A DNA stretch of 5,251 nucleotides, taken from the NCBI GenBank assembly GCA_003488415.1, contig DNLQ01000140.1:1-5251 (forward strand), read 5' to 3'. A program made the position numbers and the translations under genes. Of this stretch, positions 1 to 4,492 are shown piece after piece (position 1 is the stretch's first letter; each line of letters begins with the position of its first letter). The DNA comes from Ruminococcus sp. (lineage in GTDB: Bacteria > Bacillota > Clostridia > Oscillospirales > Ruminococcaceae). The notes beneath the pieces were generated by a model. It saw only the letters and a list, made by a program, of their open reading frames with translations. It did no database searches and was not told the DNA's origin.

Positions 1-218
1 TTGAGATATGCGCTTTCAAGGACGGCAAGTGGCTGAGAATCGCTGGCGAGCTTGTAAACGATGATGATAAAGCAGTTAAGGAAGCAATGCTTGAAAAAAT
101 GCCCTCGCTGAAAGCAATGTACAGTGCAGACGACGGCAATATGCAGATGCTTTATTTCAAGAACGCCGCCGCAACATTCTCTTCGTTCACAGAAGCTCCC
201 GAAACGATCAGTTTCTGA
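1..218 (+). CDS. Pyridoxamine 5'-phosphate oxidase-like FMN split-barrel protein, C-terminal part
   Basis: This reading frame is open from the left edge (first full codon at base 3) to TGA at 216-218, giving the last 71 residues of a protein whose start lies outside the window. It reads EICAFKDGKWLRIAGEL, then an acidic helical stretch (KAMLEKMPSLKAMYS-like) and the ending ATFSSFTEAPETISF. That arrangement is typical of small (about 130-residue) PNPOx-like flavoproteins of Clostridia, which bind FMN or a related flavin as a dimer in a split beta-barrel. The substrate of this subfamily is generally unknown, and the name does not imply vitamin B6 synthesis. The next gene starts 14 bases downstream and is of the same fold, so the two are probably in one operon. 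Family assignment is from recognition of the C-terminal pattern, and the FMN-binding N-terminal part cannot be inspected. Confidence 0.8.
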   Translation, partial: EICAFKDGKWLRIAGELVNDDDKAVKEAMLEKMPSLKAMYSADDGNMQMLYFKNAAATFSSFTEAPETISF

Positions 219-232
219 TCTGAGGAGTAAAT

Positions 233-628
233 ATGATACCCGACAATGTAAAAAAGGTTTTTGAGGAGAACTTGTGGTATATAGCGACCTGTGGTGACGA
301 GCCAAATGTTGTTCCCGTGGGCTTCAAGCAAGTATGCGGGGACGGCAGGCTTGCGATAGGAGCTGTCCTGCTTGAAACAACACTTGAAAATATCAGAGCA
401 AACAGCAAGGTCGCAGTTGCCTGCGCAAATCCGCTGACGGGTGAAGCCTATCAGATAAAGGGTACGGCTGAGCTTGTGACCGAAGGTGAAGCGTATGAGC
501 ATTACCAGAAGCTCACAGAGGACACTTTCAAGGGTATTATGCAGCTAAAATGTGCGGTCATCATCACACCCGAAAAGCTGATAAATGCTTCACCGAATGA
601 ACATAACAAGGAAGAGATCGAGATATAG
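233..628 (+). CDS. Pyridoxamine 5'-phosphate oxidase-like FMN-binding protein
   Basis: A complete 131-residue cytosolic protein. AGGAG at 223-227 lies 5 bases before the ATG. The N-terminal helix (about residues 3-12) is followed by strands carrying WYIATCGDEPNVVPVGF (15-31), the helix TTLENIRANSKVAVAC (49-64) and the strand AYQIKGTAEL (72-81). This order is that of the PNPOx-like split barrel, in which the ATCGDEPNVVPV strand pair and the LENIRANSKV region shape the FMN pocket. The length matches small clostridial flavoproteins of this group, whose reactions are mostly uncharacterised. The C-terminus is acidic and polar. It sits between another PNPOx-like gene (14 bases upstream) and a winged-helix gene (12 bases downstream), which suggests a flavin- or redox-linked operon. 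The fold is fairly sure and the substrate is unknown. Confidence 0.85.
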   Translation: MIPDNVKKVFEENLWYIATCGDEPNVVPVGFKQVCGDGRLAIGAVLLETTLENIRANSKVAVACANPLTGEAYQIKGTAELVTEGEAYEHYQKLTEDTFKGIMQLKCAVIITPEKLINASPNEHNKEEIEI

Positions 629-640
629 GAGGTCACCAAA

Positions 641-823
641 ATGGCAGAAAAGGAACAGATACTTGAAGCAATGAAAAATGCTGGTGAGCCGCTGAATGCA
701 GGCAAGATCGCAGAGCTGACAGGTCTTGACAGAAAGACTGTTGACAAGGCTATGGCTGCGATGAAGAAGGACGGCTCTATTGTTTCTCCCGTGAGATGCA
801 AGTGGGAGCCTGCTGAAAAGTAA
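641..823 (+). CDS. Small winged helix-turn-helix protein, MarR-like
   Basis: A 60-residue protein made almost entirely of one winged helix-turn-helix. Helix 1 is EKEQILEAMKNAG (residues 3-15), helix 2 is NAGKIAELTG (19-28), the recognition helix is DRKTVDKAMAAMKKDG (30-45), and a short wing, SIVSPVRCKWEP, ends the protein. Residues such as I24, L27, V34 and M38 are placed as in MarR/ArsR-type domains. It lacks the dimerisation helices of full-length MarR proteins, so it is either a minimal DNA-binding protein or a partner subunit. Very similar short proteins occur in Clostridia and methanogens, by recollection and not by search. The Shine-Dalgarno AGGAGG (627-632) overlaps the stop of the preceding gene, so translation is probably coupled. 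It is the last gene before a strong terminator. DNA targets and ligand are unknown. Confidence 0.8.
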   Translation: MAEKEQILEAMKNAGEPLNAGKIAELTGLDRKTVDKAMAAMKKDGSIVSPVRCKWEPAEK

Positions 824-830
824 ATACAAC

Positions 831-864
831 AAAGGCTGCCGGTCTGATATCGGCAGCCTTTTCT
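831..864 (+). terminator. Intrinsic terminator of the PNPOx/winged-helix operon
   Basis: A perfect 11-bp inverted repeat, AAAGGCTGCCG (831-841) and CGGCAGCCTTT (851-861), with a 9-base loop is followed by a T-rich run ending near 864. It lies 8 bases after the winged-helix stop codon, so it closes that operon. The repeat is symmetric and A-rich on the left, so it could also act in the other direction. Confidence 0.9.
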
Positions 865-881
865 ATAATAGGAGGGGCAAA

Positions 882-992
882 ATGATCTATGATCACAAAC
901 TCACCGCTGTTTCCGCTGCTTTCCGATGTGAAACTGAAAGTCATTTCGGTTTACGGCGTCCTTTGCCATGTGGAGTGGATGTAGTTCATTGA
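882..992 (+). CDS. Doubtful 36-residue ORF with a strong ribosome binding site
   Basis: Just after the terminator, AGGAGGGG (870-877) sits 4 bases before an ATG at 882 that opens a 36-residue frame ending in TGA at 990-992. The product starts MIYDHKLTAVSAAFRCETES, has no recognised domain and no membrane segment, and its last third (RRPLPCGVDVVH) is not convincing as protein. The stop codon overlaps the -35 box of the next promoter. An alternative frame from the ATG at 889 gives 31 residues but lies far from the ribosome binding site. It may be a small gene, or the 5' end of a longer gene whose remainder was lost when the pentapeptide and phage DNA arrived. The evidence is only the ribosome binding site and the start. 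Confidence 0.25.
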   Translation: MIYDHKLTAVSAAFRCETESHFGLRRPLPCGVDVVH

Positions 993-1017
993 CTTTTTTG
1001 AGGATAGAATGTATAAT
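989..1017 (+). promoter_or_regulatory. Sigma-A promoter of the pentapeptide-repeat gene
   Basis: TTGACT at 989-994 and TATAAT at 1012-1017 are separated by exactly 17 bp, five of six and six of six matches to the vegetative consensus. Transcription would begin near 1024, about 43 bases before the ATG of the pentapeptide gene. No operator-like palindrome is visible around it, so expression may be constitutive. Confidence 0.85.
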
Positions 1018-1066
1018 AAAGTGGATAAGGGGATGCTATGATTTTCCCAAGAAAAGAGGGCAAGCT

Positions 1067-1645
1067 ATGGACAGAGCAGAATTGATAAAACTGCTTGAGG
1101 AATATACGCAAAATGAGAAAATGTCCGATCTTACGATTACAGACGAAACCATCAGCGATATGGATTTTTCTTCCTATTATCTTGGTTTAACATGGTTTAT
1201 GGGGAATCAATTTGATTCCTGCATATTCCACACTACCAGACTTACGGATACCAATTTTAACTGTAGTGTCTTTCGTAATTGCAAATTCAGCGAGAATTAT
1301 ATTCTGAAAGCCGATTGGAATAATGTGAAGTTTATTTACTGTTCTATTGTTTCCATAGAGGCAGTGAGAGTATCGTTCTTAAGTATCATTATGGAAGACA
1401 GTGAGGTTAAAAACTCAGAATTCTTTAGTTGTTACTTTAATCCTGTGCATAAAGAAGGACAGGAAGAGGGACATCTTTCAAAAACGGTTTTCAGGAACTG
1501 CGCATTTAACAATTGCAGCTTTGAAGACTGCACTTTTGATTCTGTCGAGTTTATCGGGTGTAAGTTTACGAATACTGATATTGATACAACGAATCCCGGC
1601 GTTCATTTTAAGGACTGCGAGTTCAAAACAGTTCCGTATAAATGA
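1067..1645 (+). CDS. Pentapeptide-repeat protein
   Basis: A 192-residue protein. The start at 1067 is chosen because GAGGG (1056-1060) precedes it by 6 bases. The frame is open back to an ATG at 968, but that start lies upstream of the promoter. After a short helical N-terminus (residues 1-18), a large hydrophobic residue recurs every fifth position without a break: I24, I29, F34, L39, F44, F49, F54, L59, F64 and so on to F119 and F124. A polar loop (125-141) follows, then a second run F142, F147, F152, F157, F162, F167, I172. This is the signature of a right-handed quadrilateral beta-helix. In the second run Cys recurs at 145, 150, 155 and 165. There is no signal peptide or membrane segment. 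Some family members (Qnr, MfpA) mimic DNA and bind gyrase, but most have no known role and nothing here identifies one. The gene has its own promoter and terminator and looks AT-richer than the adjacent lysis genes, suggesting separate acquisition. Confidence 0.88.
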   Translation: MDRAELIKLLEEYTQNEKMSDLTITDETISDMDFSSYYLGLTWFMGNQFDSCIFHTTRLTDTNFNCSVFRNCKFSENYILKADWNNVKFIYCSIVSIEAVRVSFLSIIMEDSEVKNSEFFSCYFNPVHKEGQEEGHLSKTVFRNCAFNNCSFEDCTFDSVEFIGCKFTNTDIDTTNPGVHFKDCEFKTVPYK

Positions 1646-1710
1646 TTCCACGGTTTATACCTTTGAAAACACACAATTAAGATTATCAAAAAGATTACCA
1701 CAGTATGTAC

Positions 1711-1740
1711 CGGGCAGAGAACATCCTCTGCCCGATTGTT
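1711..1740 (+). terminator. Intrinsic terminator between the pentapeptide gene and the endolysin
   Basis: A perfect 9-bp stem, CGGGCAGAG (1711-1719) and CTCTGCCCG (1726-1734), with a 6-base loop is followed on the plus strand by ATTGTTTTA. This fits termination of the pentapeptide transcript 66 bases after its stop. The endolysin gene ends on the other strand at 1741, so the same stem lies directly after it. There the following sequence is not T-rich, so termination in that direction would be weaker. Confidence 0.75.
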
Positions 1741-2916
1741 TTACTCCTTCACAAGCGTACCCTTGTAGGTGTCCTTGCCGATGGTGACGGTCACAGCAGC
1801 TGTGGTGTCCGGCTCGGCAGGCGTAGGATCCGCCGCCTTCCCCCAGCCGTTCAGTCCCTTTGCCTTGATAACAGTCGGGAAATCCTCGTAGCAGACATCC
1901 AGATCAACATTGCCGTTGATTCCGTCCATGCTGCCTTTCTCTGAGTGCTGCCAGATACCGTATGTACCGCTGTAATTGGTCTTGTCCACCCAGTGCGCCA
2001 GCCAGATCGTGTAACGGGACTTGATGTCATCAGCGGTATGCGCCGTGAGAGATGCTGCCGAGCCGTAGAGACCGACGAAGCAACCCGCAGCCTCCACTCT
2101 TTCAAGGAACGCACGCATGATAGCAGACACCTTCTCCTTGCCGAGGTCAAACTGGCTCTTTTCCTCAAGATCGAAATAAACCGGGAACTCAAACTGCTTT
2201 CCAGCGATGACGGACAGGAATACATCTGCCTCCAGACGTGCCTCATCCTCGTCCATTGCGTAGGAATACCAGTACGCACCTACCGGAATACCGGCAGCCT
2301 TTGCGCCTGCGTAGTTCTCCTCAAAACGGTCATCCTTCTGCTTTGCCAGCCTGCCGTAGCCTGCACGGAGAATAGCGAAATCAATGCCCGCAGCCCTGAC
2401 CTTCTGCCAGTCGATCTTACCGTTATGGACGCTGACGTCGATGCCCTTCATATTCTTGCCTCCGAAATATTTGTAGAAATCGTTGGTCACACTGCTGTTG
2501 CCGTGAACCTCGTCACCGTACCACTTGCCGTCGGAGCGCACATCAACGTGCGTATAAATGTAGGCGGCAGTGATATTGGCAATGCCTGTGAAGCCGGTAT
2601 CCTGTGCTTTGCAGCAGACAGTCTTGCTGCTGATCGGCTGCCCGTTCTGCCCGTAGCAGCAGATGTCCGCCGCCTTGCCGAGTGTATGTTGCCCCGTGCC
2701 GCTGCCTCCGACAGACTTATCGTATGCCACACAGCGGAAGCCGCTGGTGATGATGATCCCGGAGCAATTCAGCTTAGAATAGAGCGTTTCCAGCTTGGTG
2801 ATAAGGTCATCGTCGATCAGGAAATCATGCTCCCTGCCGCATTTGCAGCGGAACTCCTGTGCATTGAAATGCGGAGAGAGCTGCGTATTATCTGTATAGC
2901 CGTAGGTCTTAATCAT
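1741..2916 (-). CDS. Two-domain phage endolysin: M15 peptidase plus GH25 muramidase
   Basis: A 391-residue peptidoglycan hydrolase. Residues 10-150 form a Peptidase_M15_3-type zinc carboxypeptidase/endopeptidase domain: FRCKCG at 22-27, SGFR at 58-61, the H77xxGxAxD84 motif, and H123 in THVDV as the probable third zinc ligand. Residues 156-350 are a glycoside hydrolase 25 lysozyme domain with GIDVS (158-162), the catalytic-type D249-L-E251 in PVYFDLEE, and NVDLDV near 336-341. A Pro/Ala linker and a short VTIGKDTYKGTLVKE tail end the protein. There is no signal peptide, so export should depend on the holin. The start at 2916 is preferred because AAAGG lies 9 bases upstream; an ATG at 2925 would add three residues. 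The start overlaps the holin stop by 8 bases, implying translational coupling. Eight Cys in the M15 domain suit an enzyme acting from a reducing cytosol. Both active sites appear intact. Confidence 0.93.
   Translation of the reverse strand: MIKTYGYTDNTQLSPHFNAQEFRCKCGREHDFLIDDDLITKLETLYSKLNCSGIIITSGFRCVAYDKSVGGSGTGQHTLGKAADICCYGQNGQPISSKTVCCKAQDTGFTGIANITAAYIYTHVDVRSDGKWYGDEVHGNSSVTNDFYKYFGGKNMKGIDVSVHNGKIDWQKVRAAGIDFAILRAGYGRLAKQKDDRFEENYAGAKAAGIPVGAYWYSYAMDEDEARLEADVFLSVIAGKQFEFPVYFDLEEKSQFDLGKEKVSAIMRAFLERVEAAGCFVGLYGSAASLTAHTADDIKSRYTIWLAHWVDKTNYSGTYGIWQHSEKGSMDGINGNVDLDVCYEDFPTVIKAKGLNGWGKAADPTPAEPDTTAAVTVTIGKDTYKGTLVKE
2451..2463 (-). promoter_or_regulatory. Internal ribosome binding site and start for the GH25 domain
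   Basis: On the minus strand GGAGG (2463-2459) is followed by 7 bases and an in-frame ATG at 2451-2449, codon 156 of the endolysin. The spacing is the same as that of the holin ribosome binding site. Translation from here would give a 236-residue protein starting MKGIDVSVHNG, which is where free-standing GH25 enzymes begin. Internal starts producing a separate domain are known in some clostridial phage endolysins, though there they usually release the cell-wall-binding domain. Use of this start is inferred. Confidence 0.6.
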
Positions 2917-3337
2917 CCTTATCATCCTTTCTGCCGGTCTGTTTTTGCAGCACCTCGATGGCATTTTTAAGTGCAGGCGGATACGGAATGCCCATGAGCG
3001 ATGTGTTTTCCACGATAGAGAGCAGCTCGTTCACACAGAAGCCGATGCACACTGCATCACGGACATAGTTGGTGCCCATCAGAATGTCCAGACGCACTGC
3101 CACGATGATAAGCATCAGGATACTGCACTTTTTCGCAAGCCCGTACCAGCCAGCCTTGCTGCTCAGCTTGCCGGACTTGCTGTGCTTGGACTTGCCCATT
3201 GCGCCGGTGATCAGCCCTGTAGCAAAGTCCACGCCCATAAAGATGATAAGCGTCACCAGTGCAGAATCCCAGCCGCCGAACAGCGATGCGATGCCTGCGC
3301 CGATAGCGCCGATCATCAGACAGAATGTTTCTTTCAT
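2909..3337 (-). CDS. Phage holin, TcdE-like holin 4 family
   Basis: A 142-residue membrane protein with three to four hydrophobic segments (about residues 5-21, 26-46, 71-88 and a weaker one at 94-109). Family hallmarks are MGVDFATGLITGAM (34-47), the basic Lys/Ser-rich loop ending in GLAKK (66-70), and NELLSIVENTSLMGIPYP (103-120). The charged tail KDDKDD is typical of holins. Holins of this group form timed pores in the cytoplasmic membrane that let the endolysin reach the wall, and TcdE of Clostridioides difficile also serves toxin release. GGAGGTGA at 3349-3342 gives an excellent ribosome binding site. The gene ends inside the start region of the endolysin, so the two form a coupled lysis operon. 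A second Met at position 8 could give a shorter form. No promoter was found directly upstream, so transcription probably came from genes now missing. Confidence 0.92.
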   Translation of the reverse strand: MKETFCLMIGAIGAGIASLFGGWDSALVTLIIFMGVDFATGLITGAMGKSKHSKSGKLSSKAGWYGLAKKCSILMLIIVAVRLDILMGTNYVRDAVCIGFCVNELLSIVENTSLMGIPYPPALKNAIEVLQKQTGRKDDKDD

Positions 3338-3419
3338 GTTGTCACCTCCAGTTCCTTGATTGTGTGGATTTGCGGTTTTGTATTGTCACAGACACCCTTC
3401 CATGCGAGGTAATTAGTCA
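3334..3419 (-). pseudogene. C-terminal remnant of the gene upstream of the holin
   Basis: The minus-strand frame ending in TGA at 3336-3334 overlaps the holin ATG by four bases (ATGA), the usual junction of coupled phage genes, and its last codons contain the holin ribosome binding site. The final 28 residues (VTNYLAWKGVCDNTKPQ and on to KELEVTT) have plausible composition. Beyond about 3420 the frame stays open to an ATG at 3621, but that part is rich in Cys, His, Pro and Arg and looks like the antisense of another frame, and its ATG has no convincing ribosome binding site. I read it as the 3' end of a truncated phage gene of unknown function. Confidence 0.35.
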
Positions 3420-3602
3420 CCGGCGGAAACAGCCGTACAGGGCAGCAGCACCGTGACAAATACATCCGATGTGGATAGTCAGCAAAACGGCACTGGTGAA
3501 ATGCCGGAAGGAGATAGTGCCGATCGATGTAATGCTGTTTACCAGCGCTTTTCTGGCGGCTGGGACAAGATTGTTGAAGGCAAATATCCCGCAACGGAAT
3601 AA
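3417..3602 (+). pseudogene. C-terminal remnant of an unidentified plus-strand gene
   Basis: After a TAG at 3414-3416, a plus-strand frame runs 61 codons to TAA at 3600-3602 with no start near its beginning. It includes STVTNTSDVDSQQNGTGEMP and ends with VYQRFSGGWDKIVEGKYPATE. Codons beginning with G are very frequent, as in real coding DNA, and the polar linker followed by an aromatic C-terminus is protein-like. The only internal ATG (in GEMPEG) has no ribosome binding site. A hairpin follows 8 bases later. It is probably the 3' end of a gene cut off at about 3417. The family is not recognised. Confidence 0.35.
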
Positions 3603-3610
3603 ATATGTAA

Positions 3611-3633
3611 AGGGCAGGCATAAAGCCCGCCCT
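3611..3633. terminator. Terminator-like hairpin
   Basis: AGGGCAGGC (3611-3619) and GCCCGCCCT (3625-3633) enclose a 5-base loop. On the plus strand the stem has one A-C mismatch and is followed by ATTTCG; on the minus strand that position becomes a G-U pair and TTTACATATTTATT follows. It would end the truncated plus-strand frame at 3602, or a minus-strand transcript coming from the right. The direction is not settled. Confidence 0.5.
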
Positions 3634-3833
3634 ATTTCGTGTCTGTCTGTAGCTCTCCAGCCGTGGCAGTGATTTCGGACTATGATTGGTCTGATCCGCT
3701 GTGCGGCTGTTGTTGCAGCAGTTGCTGATTACACCGCCGCTGCACCTTTGAAGTTGGGCTTTTTTGCACTGTCATTTTGATAAAATTGTCTTGATCTTTT
3801 CATGTGTCTGCCCTGAGAAAAAACATTATTATC
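3634..3833. other. Intergenic stretch without a supported gene
   Basis: These 200 bases lie between the hairpin and the fur promoter. The only frame worth mention is 3682-3780 on the plus strand, 32 hydrophobic residues beginning MIGLIRCAAVVAAVADY, with no ribosome binding site before the ATG. A run of six T at 3760-3765 has no convincing stem in front of it. I see no tRNA or repeat. Confidence 0.4.
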
Positions 3834-3862
3834 TTGACAAATAGAGTAATATGTGGTAAAAT
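3834..3862 (+). promoter_or_regulatory. Extended -10 sigma-A promoter of the Fur-family gene
   Basis: A consensus -35 TTGACA (3834-3839) and TAAAAT (3857-3862) are separated by 17 bp, with TGG directly before the -10 box giving an extended -10 element. Transcription would start near 3869, about 28 bases before the ATG. AT-rich half-sites around it (TTATTAT near 3826-3832, AGTAATAT near 3845-3852) could form an imperfect operator for self-regulation, but they match no Fur, Zur or PerR box well. Confidence 0.85.
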
Positions 3863-3896
3863 CTGTAAATGAACAGAATCGTTACTGGAGGAGCAT

Positions 3897-4325
3897 ATGA
3901 AACGGGATTCCGGGTATAATACAAAACAAAAGGAGAAACTTATCAGCTTTCTGATCTCAAATAAGCACAAGCACACGAATGTACAGGAGATAAGTGCATT
4001 TCTTTCCACGGAGGGTACTCCTGTGGGTACTGCTACTATCTACCGACAGCTTGATAAACTGGTGGAGAACGGCGTTGTCAGGAAATATGCCTTTGACGGC
4101 AAGACCGGCGCCTGCTATCAGTACATCGACGAGTCAATGGAGTGTCACGAGCATTTTCACCTTAAATGCCTCTCATGCGGTAAACTGATACATCTTGACT
4201 GCGAGCATCTGGGCGGCATCCGTGAGCATATCGCAGAGCATCACGGCTTCATCATCGACACCTCTCAGACCGTTTTTTACGGCACCTGCGCTGAGTGCGC
4301 AGGAGAGGAAAATACGGAGGACTGA
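3897..4325 (+). CDS. Fur/Zur-family metal-dependent transcriptional regulator
   Basis: A complete 142-residue cytosolic repressor of the Fur superfamily, of usual length. GGAGG at 3887-3891 lies 5 bases before the ATG. Residues 8-65 form the winged helix-turn-helix, with HTNVQEISAFL and the recognition helix TPVGTATIYRQLDKL (41-55). The C-terminal dimerisation domain carries CHEHFHLKCLSCGK (83-96), the HxH plus CxxC pattern of the family, and a second CAEC pair (131-134). C91, C94, C131 and C134 should hold the structural zinc. H84, H86, H88, D101, C102, H104 and H115/H116 are candidates for the regulatory site. The His/Cys-rich site with HLDC after the CxxC resembles clostridial zinc-responsive members more than classic iron Fur, but the metal cannot be fixed from sequence. 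No metal transporter is adjacent, so its targets lie elsewhere or are unrecognised here. Confidence 0.92.
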   Translation: MKRDSGYNTKQKEKLISFLISNKHKHTNVQEISAFLSTEGTPVGTATIYRQLDKLVENGVVRKYAFDGKTGACYQYIDESMECHEHFHLKCLSCGKLIHLDCEHLGGIREHIAEHHGFIIDTSQTVFYGTCAECAGEENTED

Positions 4326-4337
4326 ATCAGCCCTCCG
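4309..4337 (-). terminator. Minus-strand intrinsic terminator across the fur 3' end
   Basis: On the minus strand CGGAGGGCTG, loop ATT, and CAGTCCTCCG form a 10-bp stem with one G-U pair (plus positions 4337-4315), followed by TATTTTC (4314-4308). On the plus strand the same stem has an A-C mismatch and no T-run, so it is suited to minus-strand transcription. The stop codon of the 38-residue minus-strand frame (4329-4327) lies within the stem and loop, a normal arrangement for a short gene. Confidence 0.65.
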
Positions 4338-4443
4338 GTCTCCATATACGCACCGCTTCCGTGTCTCCGGGAACTTCCGCAGACTGTACCGCTTCAGCAG
4401 GAAGCTGCGGTACGTATATTTTCATATCTTCGTCATCATACAT
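4327..4443 (-). CDS. Probable 38-residue acidic small protein
   Basis: A short frame on the minus strand, from ATG at 4443 to TGA at 4327. GGGGTGAT (4454-4447) precedes the ATG and matches the anti-Shine-Dalgarno region well. The product begins MYDDEDMKIYVPQLPAEAV and ends AVRIWRPEG; it is acidic, Pro-containing and soluble, with no membrane segment or signal peptide and no recognised family. An intrinsic terminator folds around the stop codon, which supports a real transcript in this direction. It converges on the fur gene with one base between the two stop codons, so its terminator lies in the fur coding end. It diverges from the membrane-protein gene at 4525. No consensus promoter was found for it. 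Being short, it could still be chance, but ribosome binding site, composition and terminator agree. Confidence 0.55.
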   Translation of the reverse strand: MYDDEDMKIYVPQLPAEAVQSAEVPGDTEAVRIWRPEG

Positions 4444-4467
4444 ATAATCACCCCGGTATCATATTGA

Positions 4468-4492
4468 ACGTCAGAAAGAATGTGACGTCAGA
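4468..4492. repeat. Pair of ACGTCAGA direct repeats in a divergent intergenic region
   Basis: ACGTCAGA occurs at 4468-4475 and again at 4485-4492, a 17-base period. The second copy is part of the palindrome TGACGTCA (4483-4490). They lie between the 38-residue minus-strand frame and the plus-strand membrane-protein gene, just before TATAGT (4493-4498), a possible -10 box. This spacing and position fit a regulator binding site, but no regulator is identified. Confidence 0.35.

Noticed and set aside
152..502. Minus-strand 116-residue frame opposite the PNPOx-like genes
   Set aside because: It is antisense to two recognisable genes and has no supporting motif or ribosome binding site.
968..1066. 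Upstream ATG at 968 as start of the pentapeptide protein
   Set aside because: It lies before the -35 box of a near-consensus promoter, has no ribosome binding site, and the added 33 residues do not look like protein.
1945..2970. Long 341-residue plus-strand frame opposite the endolysin
   Set aside because: It is antisense to a gene with clear M15 and GH25 motifs, has no ribosome binding site, and its composition (Ala, Val, Arg, Leu, Cys rich) is that of a shadow frame.
922..3473. Shared 9-mer TCCGATGTG at 922-930 and 3465-3473 as prophage attachment core
   Set aside because: A 9-base match between two stretches of 100-200 bases is expected by chance fairly often, and the flanks do not match.
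3420..3621. Full 95-residue minus-strand frame up to the ATG at 3621
   Set aside because: The N-terminal two thirds are Cys/His/Pro/Arg rich like an antisense frame, and the ATG sits in the loop of a hairpin without a proper ribosome binding site. Only the last part is kept as a remnant.
3824..3862. A defined Fur, Zur or PerR box over the fur promoter
   Set aside because: Only imperfect AT-rich half-sites with the wrong register are present, and none fits a known consensus.
4483..4490. TGACGTCA as a cAMP-response element
   Set aside because: That element belongs to eukaryotic CREB; in this bacterial context it is only a short palindrome and is reported as part of the direct repeats.
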